Below, piece by piece: positions 1 through 5,768 of a stretch of 6,634 nt of DNA. The notes beneath the pieces are model-generated. The model was given only the letters and a program-made list of their open reading frames with translations, searched no databases and was not told where the DNA came from. Within the stretch, counting starts at the first letter, position 1, and each line of letters starts with the position of its first letter. The position numbers and the translations under genes are program-made. The stretch is from assembly GCA_005888675.1 (NCBI GenBank), contig VBBA01000114.1:1-6634 (forward strand), in the 5' to 3' direction. This stretch comes from Candidatus Bathyarchaeota archaeon (GTDB lineage Archaea > Thermoproteota > Bathyarchaeia > 40CM-2-53-6).

Positions 1-6
1 ATTGGG

Positions 7-1098
7 TCAAATGTTGAGCTTGCCATTCTTCATGATCGTCGTATTGTCGACTTCAACAGTCGGGTTTACCAAAGTACCCGTGAAGCCGAAATCACTATCG
101 TTCTTTCCGCCCAGCCCCTTGTTACCCCCAACACCGATACTTACTGTTCCCAGGACAAGCTCGTCAGTGGTGTAGCCAATCAGCTCGGCCTTGGGATTTA
201 TGCCGATGGCGAATTGTGCTATGTAGTCCTTGTCTCCTGCAGTCGCCTCGAAAACCTCTCGAAAAACCTCCTCACCTGAGCTCGCGGTGTATTTTGCTAT
301 TCTTCCCTTGTCGAAGTCTAGTCTAAGATCATTGATCATGTGTCCCTTCAGTGCACGTGGCGTGTTGAACACGACTGTCCCTTGAGCCGTATTTTCAATT
401 GGTGCCACCTCGACCTTTCCAGCAGGGAGAGCTGTGGAGACCAATCCTCTCTCCATATCTTCATCATCGACTATTCCGTCTTGTACATGTGCCGGACGCT
501 TGTTGATCTCGAATCTCAAATCGGTTCCCGGCTTTGCGGTTACCCTAATTTTCCCGCTTCGCTCAAGTCGAGCCGCAATCTTTCTACCCAGCTCTCTAAG
601 CTTGAGATGATCTACATCCAATGCTGAATGAGTCATTTTGGCCCAACGATCATACTCGAACCCGTAGATCTTCGCTCTCTGCGGAGTAACGTAGCCAATC
701 AGAACCTCTCCAATCCTGATTTTTCGTTGCAAAGTCTTGTCCAAGACCGCCTTCTCACCGTCGAAGAATTGTTGAAGATGAGATGCATTAACTTCTCTAA
801 ACTTCGATGGATCTTCTGGTCCACCGAGATGGATCCAGACGTTGATACTGTCCAAGGCGGCGAGAATATGCCTAGGGGTCTTACGGATGTACTCGTCCGG
901 TATTTGTTGGAATACGTTCCACCATAGTTGGTCGGTCATCAATGTCATGAGTGGCTTTGCCCCTGCCTTGTAGCATTCTAGAGAGATCTGGCTTGCTAGA
1001 TCGATCGTGTGCTGCCACGTGTCGATCAGAACCATGTCGTCTTCGCGTACGCGTAAGGCTTCGTGAACTATTCGTTTGGCTGTATTCTCTTCAAACAA
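7..1098 (-). CDS. M29 aminopeptidase-like protein lacking the usual metal ligands
   Basis: A 363-residue protein of the M29 (AmpS/thermophilic aminopeptidase) fold, close to the family's usual length. The N-terminal half starts with the typical helix and strand (TAKRIVHEAL, then MVLIDTW at 22-28). The C-terminal half has recognisable family blocks: LPAGKVEVAP (224-233), IAQFAIGINPKAEL (293-306), GTVSIGVGGN (317-326) and NPTVEVDN (345-352). In catalytic members these blocks carry two Glu and an H plus HxD set binding two metals. Aligned by eye from memory, those positions are K228, Q295, S320, G338 and T340 here, so a classical aminopeptidase reaction is unlikely although the fold looks intact. 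Related NicX-type dioxygenases also need the His/Asp ligands, so that role is not supported either. The start is TTG at 1098: an in-frame stop lies at 1114-1116, the only later early start is Met22, and using that would delete the conserved first helix. A weak AGGG lies about 10 nt upstream. It is the last gene of the same-strand series. No signal peptide, so probably cytoplasmic. Family call is confident; function unknown. Confidence 0.8.
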   Translation of the reverse strand: MFEENTAKRIVHEALRVREDDMVLIDTWQHTIDLASQISLECYKAGAKPLMTLMTDQLWWNVFQQIPDEYIRKTPRHILAALDSINVWIHLGGPEDPSKFREVNASHLQQFFDGEKAVLDKTLQRKIRIGEVLIGYVTPQRAKIYGFEYDRWAKMTHSALDVDHLKLRELGRKIAARLERSGKIRVTAKPGTDLRFEINKRPAHVQDGIVDDEDMERGLVSTALPAGKVEVAPIENTAQGTVVFNTPRALKGHMINDLRLDFDKGRIAKYTASSGEEVFREVFEATAGDKDYIAQFAIGINPKAELIGYTTDELVLGTVSIGVGGNKGLGGKNDSDFGFTGTLVNPTVEVDNTTIMKNGKLNI

Positions 1099-1130
1099 GC
1101 AGTCAGCCCTGAACTAACCATGGATATCCA

Positions 1131-1141
1131 CCAGATAAGCC
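1131..1141 (-). promoter_or_regulatory. weak TATA-like box upstream of the M29-like gene
   Basis: The minus strand reads GGCTTATCTGG. This places an A/T-rich core about 35-40 nt before the TTG start, which fits archaeal TATA geometry with a short (about 10 nt) leader. The match to consensus is poor. An alternative A/T core (GTTTATTG) lies at about 1203-1210 and would give a much longer leader that includes the dyad at 1147-1180. Confidence 0.25.
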
Positions 1142-1146
1142 TTCAA

Positions 1147-1180
1147 GCCTAGTGTGGACGGCAGTACGTATGCACTAGAC
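1147..1180. repeat. imperfect inverted repeat, 8-bp arms
   Basis: The arms gcctagtg (1147-1154) and cactagac (1173-1180) pair over 8 bp with one G-T wobble around an 18-nt spacer. The spacer contains the self-complementary tacgta. A second, mutually exclusive 5-bp pairing is possible between ggacg at 1156-1160 and cgtcc at 1183-1187. There is no U-rich tract after the stem on the minus strand, so it does not look like an intrinsic terminator. It could be an operator dyad or a leader hairpin of the M29-like gene, or chance. Confidence 0.3.
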
Positions 1181-1239
1181 TTCGTCCGTTTGACAGGTCG
1201 AACAATAAACGAGAAAACCAGCTATGACACCTACGCTTT

Positions 1240-2010
1240 TCAATCAATAATGCTACTCATGTAGAGACACTCCCTGGATGGGAGCTGCATACTATTCCGA
1301 GACCTATTCCGCCCGTCCACCATCGCAGGTGAGTTTCTAACGAGGACAAACGGCGTCTGCTCCTTCGACTCTCCCATCACGAGGTGAGCAACGCCAGCTA
1401 GCCCATCGGCCAGCGCATGAACAGTTATCCGTGCCCGCCTATGGTAGAGGTCAACCGAGCCTCGAAGATCGCGTACCGGAGCGAAGCCGGCGCATCCTAG
1501 CGCCAGCCCTATAGTCCCCAGCCGTAATGGAGTTACGCGGCTATCGACAATTAGAATCCCGAGCTTCTTTCCGTATCGCCTTTCCATTTGTGCGCGCAAT
1601 CTTCTAGAAGCTTTGTCGGAGTCGCGAGGCCATAGGACGGCGTATCCGAGAGGTGCATTCTTCTGGTCTGCACCAGCGTTTGCCACAGCATCTCCATCCT
1701 TGAGAGTTAGTAGAGCACCGTTGACACCGGAATAGACCTTGTCCGACTCATTGAGGACCACCTGGACAAATTCTGGGTCCATCTTGTACCGTTGGGCAAG
1801 TCGTCTTGCCCTTTTTGAGGGACGAACACTAGACAGCCTGGCCATATTTCCCTCTACGATCGCGACAACTTTGCTAGCGACCGCGATAATGTCCCCATTG
1901 TGTGGTCTTATCCGACTGATGCTTAGAGCATCGGCGATCGATTCCTGTAATGAGTCGCCCGGTTTGAGAATACTAGATTTTAGAGGATAGACTTCCATTC
2001 TGCTTTTCAT
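1240..2010 (-). CDS. CofE-like gamma-glutamyl ligase homologue (F420-0:L-glutamate ligase family)
   Basis: A 256-residue protein matching the CofE fold over its full length; the archaeal enzyme is about 250 residues. Family blocks in order: GDIIAVASKVVAIVEG (39-54), DPEFVQVVLNES (78-89), AVANAGADQKNAPLG (108-122, with the presumed metal ligand Asp115), DSDKASRRLR (130-139), LIVDS (153-157, presumed ligand Asp156), RLGTIGLALGCAGF (163-176), DLRGSVDLY (181-189) and VMGESKEQTPFVLVR (211-225). CofE uses GTP to add gamma-linked glutamates to F420-0. Here the usual D-T-F/N-G-R segment is replaced by DSRVTPLR, FGR by YHR, and VADELA by HALADGLA, so it is probably a divergent paralogue with another acceptor, or a lineage-specific CofE. 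It starts 3 nt after the hutH stop, implying co-transcription. The first ATG (2010) is used; an ATG four codons on (Met5, 1998) is equally possible because neither has a clear ribosome site. The C-terminal tail from about 230 is polar. Fold call secure, substrate open. Confidence 0.8.
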   Translation of the reverse strand: MKSRMEVYPLKSSILKPGDSLQESIADALSISRIRPHNGDIIAVASKVVAIVEGNMARLSSVRPSKRARRLAQRYKMDPEFVQVVLNESDKVYSGVNGALLTLKDGDAVANAGADQKNAPLGYAVLWPRDSDKASRRLRAQMERRYGKKLGILIVDSRVTPLRLGTIGLALGCAGFAPVRDLRGSVDLYHRRARITVHALADGLAGVAHLVMGESKEQTPFVLVRNSPAMVDGRNRSRNSMQLPSRECLYMSSIID

Positions 2011-2013
2011 AGT

Positions 2014-3561
2014 CTACTCTGAAACCTGTTTCCGGACTATGTCGGCCACAGTTCCCGTCTTGACTAGCATGTATGCCTGCTCGATGTCCCTATGAAATGG
2101 CCTATCAGCAGTGACAGGTCGAATCTTACCACGTAACAAATTGTAGATCTTCTTGGTCGCAACCGACATGCCAGAACCGCCTCTAAGGTCGACTGCCTGT
2201 AATCCTGCCAAGAGTTCGATTGCTATGACATGTTGACTGTTGTCGAGAATCCTCACTGCCTTCATCGCAGCACCCGGTCCCATACTGACAAAGTCCTCGA
2301 AGTTCGCTGATGTGGGTATCGAGTCGCTGCTTGCCGGATGTGTTAGAAGCTTGTTCTCTGCTACAAGCGCTGCCGCGGTGTATTGAAGGGCCATCAGTCC
2401 ACTCGACAAACCAGGGCGAGATCCCTTCGCCACTAGGAACGGTGGAAGCCCATTGTTGAGGGAAGGGTCGAGCAATGCGGATATTCGGCGTTCCGAGAGA
2501 GTTGCAATTGTGGACAGCCCGAGACCAAGTACATCTAAAGCCACTGCAACAGGCTGGCCATGAAAGTTGCCACCTGAGATCACTGTTCGGTCGCGACCGA
2601 AGACCAGCGGATTATCTGTAACAGAGTTGATCTCTACTTCAAGGATTCTCCTAGCGAAATCGAAGGTTTCCTTAGCTGCCCCGAGAACCTGGGGAGAACA
2701 TCTAAACGAATAAGGATCCTGAGGTCTAACGCCATCTGGAATCCCATCCTTGATGGTTCTAACCATCCGACTGCCTTTCAACAACTTGCGCACAGTTTGG
2801 GCAATGCTAATCTGGCCAGGGTGTGGCCGGAGTTTGTGAATTCTCTCGTCGAAGGCGTCGATCCAGCCATCAAGGCCTTCAAGGGATAATGCCAAAGCAG
2901 CATCGGCGCTCATGAGCAAGGAATCAGCGTCATGCAATGCTAGGCACCCAATCGCGGTCATTTGCTGAGTTCCATTGTTTAATGCCAATCCCTCCTTTGC
3001 CGCAAGCTCCACCGGACGAAGCCCGGTCTTCTCCAAGACTATCTTGCCAGGTAATACTGCTCCGTTGTATTCTGCTTCTCCCTCACCGATCAAGACCAGG
3101 GCCATGTGAGATAATGGGGATAGGTCGCCGCTAGCTCCCACACTTCCTGTTTCTGGAATGAGGGGATGTACATGCTTGTTCAATAGTGCGACAAGAAGCT
3201 GGACCGTTTCCGGCCTTACACCGGAATATCCCTTCACCAGGGCGTTCGCTCTGAGAAGAATCATCGCGCGTACCACATCTTTGGGCAGCGGGTTTCCGAC
3301 ACTGGTGGCGTGACTCCTAAGCAGGTTAACTTGTAGCTGGGCTAGGTCCTCCTTTGGAATTCTCTTATTGGATAATGCTCCGAACCCTGTATTGATTCCG
3401 TATAGGACGGGACTGTTGTCGAGTATCTGCTCGAGGATCTTGCGGTTGGATATGGTCCGGGAGAGGGCAGTCTTCTCAAGGTCAACGTGGGCCATTTCGC
3501 GAGCGACGTTTAGAACGTCAGCTATTGTGAGAGTTGATCCATCTAGCCTGACGTCCCTCAA
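2014..3561 (-). CDS. hutH: histidine ammonia-lyase
   Basis: A 515-residue protein, the normal length of bacterial and archaeal HutH (about 505-515). It removes ammonia from L-histidine to give trans-urocanate, the first step of histidine breakdown, as a cytoplasmic homotetramer. The MIO-forming Ala143-Ser144-Gly145 lies in the signature GSVGASGDLSPLSHMALVLIG (from 139 on). Other catalytic positions are intact: Tyr54 (LYGINTGFG), His84 (RSHATSVG), Asn196 (LALNNGTQ), Gln281-Tyr284-Arg287 (QDPYSFRC), Phe333 (NFHG) and Glu422. The usual SANQEDHVSM reads SANFEDFVSMG (418-428), with two aromatic replacements next to Glu422. His84 and the GLMALQ segment favour histidine over phenylalanine, though another aromatic substrate is not excluded. 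The start is TTG at 3561: an in-frame stop at 3571-3573 leaves no other start upstream, and a GTGAGG sits only 2 nt before it, too close for a standard ribosome site. A TATA-like box lies 42-50 nt upstream. It is followed after 3 nt by the CofE-like gene. hutU and hutI are not in the window. Confidence 0.93.
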   Translation of the reverse strand: MRDVRLDGSTLTIADVLNVAREMAHVDLEKTALSRTISNRKILEQILDNSPVLYGINTGFGALSNKRIPKEDLAQLQVNLLRSHATSVGNPLPKDVVRAMILLRANALVKGYSGVRPETVQLLVALLNKHVHPLIPETGSVGASGDLSPLSHMALVLIGEGEAEYNGAVLPGKIVLEKTGLRPVELAAKEGLALNNGTQQMTAIGCLALHDADSLLMSADAALALSLEGLDGWIDAFDERIHKLRPHPGQISIAQTVRKLLKGSRMVRTIKDGIPDGVRPQDPYSFRCSPQVLGAAKETFDFARRILEVEINSVTDNPLVFGRDRTVISGGNFHGQPVAVALDVLGLGLSTIATLSERRISALLDPSLNNGLPPFLVAKGSRPGLSSGLMALQYTAAALVAENKLLTHPASSDSIPTSANFEDFVSMGPGAAMKAVRILDNSQHVIAIELLAGLQAVDLRGGSGMSVATKKIYNLLRGKIRPVTADRPFHRDIEQAYMLVKTGTVADIVRKQVSE

Positions 3562-3600
3562 TTCCTCACGCTACTGATTCGAGATGATGATTTGTGGTGT

Positions 3601-3612
3601 AGAGATAAATGT
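3601..3612 (-). promoter_or_regulatory. candidate TATA box for the hutH-cofE-like unit
   Basis: The minus strand reads ACATTTATCTCT in the 86-nt gap after the protease stop. The A/T core lies about 45 nt before the TTG start of hutH. A start of transcription about 25 nt downstream would leave a leader of roughly 15-20 nt. This supports separate transcription of hutH and the CofE-like gene. Call by position and base content only. Confidence 0.4.
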
Positions 3613-3647
3613 TGTAGATAGACTGCAGAGATTTTCTAGGTCGGTCT

Positions 3648-5702
3648 TTATTGCTTGACGAAGTGTTTGCAGTTGTCGCAATACCATTGCATCATTAATG
3701 GATCCCAGCGTAACGGTCGTCCGCACGTTGGGCAGCGACCGTACTGCATTTGAGAACCGGAGGAAGCTCCTCTTCCTTGTCGTTGTTGAAGGAACAGATA
3801 ACCGATAAGGAATCCGATTGCGACACCGACGGCGAGGCCCAGGATGCCAGACAAAAGACTTGGTGAGAGACCGAAGGCGGAGAGGTTGTTTGCAGCCTGA
3901 GCATTAGTTGCCGCGTCAACTGAATCTTGCACCGCGCCCTTGTAGTCCATCTTATCGTACTTCTGGTTCGCGCGACTAATTGCACTGTTCGCGTTTGCTA
4001 TTTGACCAGCGTTGAACAGGTTCGCGGAGGTGGCACTAAGCTCGGACTGGGCGAAGCCCAGCAACGCATCACTTATTCCTCTGAGGATCGTGTCATGATC
4101 GAACTGGCTGTACTGAGTCGACGCGCTGTAGTACGCCATTACAGTGTCAGTGAAGTCCTCGGTACTATCATAGATGAAGGGATGATTCAGGCCCATCATA
4201 TGTCCGAATTCGTGCGTGAGTGTTGCAGTGAACCCGACACCTACGTCGTGGTTTAGGATCGCCTGTGCGTTTGTGTTTAGGTTGTATTCTCCATGGCTTG
4301 CGAGGACCATATCGGGCAATGCCACACCAAAGATCGAGTCGACGCTACCGTGATTATGACTGGCTGGCATGAAAACGTCGCCCTTACCAGTAAATCCAAA
4401 GTTGTAGTCGCCCTTGAAAGCGAATACAAATGCTGGAATGTCTATCTTTGTTGTGTCAGTCTGAACTGTGATCCACTTCTTGATGTTCCCCTGTCCATTA
4501 CCGCCTGTCCTCAACCATTCATAGACAGGCCTTGCGTCGACAACGTGATGGTGAATATTCGGATCGATGAGTCCAGCCGAGTCATGAATCACTTTTGCAA
4601 GGTCGGGATAGTCATCAGTTCTCAGGAACTTTGCGTCAACTGTCACAGTGGCAAATGGCAGGAGCCCTGCCAAGGCGGTTTGTATGCGCGTAGTGTTGAC
4701 GGTCTTATCCATCGCGGGTCCCAGTGCTCGTTCAGCGGCAGTTCTATTGTCGAACGCGAACAGATGGAAACTGTATTGCCTGGAGTAAGTTACAGGGTAC
4801 AAAACGTCGGCGGCGAACAGGTTCATTACTGCGCCTGAGACGTAGTCGGCTACTACCTCTGTCGTCCATGTCCTAGCATAGGGAGATGTCAGGGTCACGT
4901 TGTTAACTCCGGACGCGACCTGGATGGGAAGGTCGCCAGTCCAGTAGCTTGGTCCGGCGGACATGTCGATGTAGTAAAACCGGTAATTGCCTCCCCAAGC
5001 AGTCATGTAATGACGTGTCTGCGGTTCTTGAAGATCCAAGTCTGTAGTGGTCCGGTTGTAGTAGTGCACTGTCGCCGTGCAATTCGGCGAACAGGGACTA
5101 TTGATCTGCCGCCTATCCTGTTGATACTGGGTGTATGTGAACGAGGGGACACCAGGGAAGTTGTGGAGATCCGCGATGAACAGGGTATAGCCAGGGACTG
5201 GGGCAGTCCCGTAAAGATCCAAGTTGGATGCGAAATAGTTCTCAACTCTGCTGGCGTTGTAGAAAGTGTTCTGAACATACCTTATGTCGCTCGTTGCGTT
5301 GTTGAAATATGGATTGAAGGTGTACGGGGTGGATAACGCCAATCGGTCATGCACTTCTTGAATCCCTGAGCCCAAGTAGCTCACGAAGTTGGATACAACG
5401 CTCGTGTTAGCGAATACCGTTTGATAATTGAAGTTGAACTGTACCCCAGTGTTAACGGAGCCTTGGAGCACTGACTGGTACTTCACCTTCGGAACGTTTA
5501 GATCGCTCGTCAGGTAGGGTTGGTCGATCTGAGTGGCGTTTATGCCGAGGAAGACCAGTTTGATAGTCAAGGTTGGCTGTCTAAAACCCGAAGAGTAAGA
5601 AACTCCGGACGTTGTAAACTGTTGCAATCCAGACTCAAACTGCACAGTAGCCAAGAGAATCAAGGTGAAGAGAATAATCGATAGTGTCCGTTTCCTACTC
5701 AA
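3648..5702 (-). CDS. exported metzincin-like zinc metalloprotease with C-terminal anchor and zinc ribbon
   Basis: A 684-residue membrane-anchored protease. Residues 1-26 form a signal peptide (SRKR, then the hydrophobic run LSIILFTLILLATV). A long ectodomain (about 27-612) ends in the catalytic core: HEFGHMMGLNH at 497-507 is the HExxHxxGxxH zinc site (His497, His501, His507, base Glu498), and DTVMAY with Met522 fits the metzincin Met-turn 15 residues later. Residues 30-480 match no domain I recognise. Ten N-x-S/T sequons (for example 55, 99, 135, 149, 207, 216, 268, 319, 336, 606) suggest surface glycosylation. Cys204 and Cys208 are the only ectodomain cysteines and could form a disulfide. 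A helical, Ala/Asn/Gln-rich stalk (about 541-606) leads to one membrane segment (about 613-637), then basic QQRQGRG and a tail with a CPTC...CDNC ribbon (Cys657, 660, 675, 678), predicted cytoplasmic. Start TTG at 5702; there is no ATG/GTG/TTG upstream before the in-frame stop at 5769, and AGGAAATGG lies about 10 nt before it. A TATA-like box precedes it. Not assignable to a named peptidase family by eye. Confidence 0.85.
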   Translation of the reverse strand: MSRKRTLSIILFTLILLATVQFESGLQQFTTSGVSYSSGFRQPTLTIKLVFLGINATQIDQPYLTSDLNVPKVKYQSVLQGSVNTGVQFNFNYQTVFANTSVVSNFVSYLGSGIQEVHDRLALSTPYTFNPYFNNATSDIRYVQNTFYNASRVENYFASNLDLYGTAPVPGYTLFIADLHNFPGVPSFTYTQYQQDRRQINSPCSPNCTATVHYYNRTTTDLDLQEPQTRHYMTAWGGNYRFYYIDMSAGPSYWTGDLPIQVASGVNNVTLTSPYARTWTTEVVADYVSGAVMNLFAADVLYPVTYSRQYSFHLFAFDNRTAAERALGPAMDKTVNTTRIQTALAGLLPFATVTVDAKFLRTDDYPDLAKVIHDSAGLIDPNIHHHVVDARPVYEWLRTGGNGQGNIKKWITVQTDTTKIDIPAFVFAFKGDYNFGFTGKGDVFMPASHNHGSVDSIFGVALPDMVLASHGEYNLNTNAQAILNHDVGVGFTATLTHEFGHMMGLNHPFIYDSTEDFTDTVMAYYSASTQYSQFDHDTILRGISDALLGFAQSELSATSANLFNAGQIANANSAISRANQKYDKMDYKGAVQDSVDAATNAQAANNLSAFGLSPSLLSGILGLAVGVAIGFLIGYLFLQQRQGRGASSGSQMQYGRCPTCGRPLRWDPLMMQWYCDNCKHFVKQ

Positions 5703-5747
5703 GAAAACAAGACCATTTCCTATGCAAGCGAGCCGCTCATCTTGGTT

Positions 5748-5759
5748 GGATTTAAAGAT
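5748..5759 (-). promoter_or_regulatory. candidate TATA box for the metalloprotease gene
   Basis: The minus strand reads ATCTTTAAATCC, with the core TTTAAA about 50 nt before the TTG start at 5702. Transcription starting about 25 nt downstream would give a leader of roughly 25 nt, long enough to carry the AGGAAATGG ribosome-site candidate. It sits just after the stop of the LarA-like remnant, so the protease is probably an independent unit. Confidence 0.5.
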
Positions 5760-5768
5760 GGTCAGATA

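Larger units (their letters stand above)
1099..1239. other. 141-nt intergenic gap before the M29-like gene
   Basis: This is the longest non-coding stretch in the window. Read on the minus strand it holds a T-rich patch with TTTATTG just after the CofE-like stop, an imperfect dyad at 1147-1180, and a weak TATA-like GCTTATCT at about 1133-1140. No tRNA or convincing terminator could be folded by eye. Its size, against 3 nt between the two preceding genes, suggests that the M29-like gene may have its own promoter. Confidence 0.5.

Noticed and set aside
340..927. Two adjoining plus-strand open frames opposite the M29-like gene
   Set aside because: Both are antisense to a conserved coding region and their translations show no family features.
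1196..1203. GTTCGACC on the minus strand, resembling a tRNA T-loop
   Set aside because: No flanking T-stem, acceptor stem or anticodon arm could be paired around it in the 141-nt gap.
3562..3647. A terminator between the protease gene and hutH
   Set aside because: No stem-loop or strong T-run follows the protease stop on the minus strand; only a TATA-like box was seen.
3695..3985. A 96-codon minus-strand frame inside the protease gene
   Set aside because: It overlaps the C-terminal helix, membrane segment and zinc ribbon in another frame; the protease frame has the recognisable signals.
4293..4838. A long plus-strand open frame (181 codons) opposite the protease gene
   Set aside because: It lies fully antisense to a strongly supported protease reading frame. 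Its translation is Cys/Val/His-rich with no recognisable motif, as expected for a shadow frame.
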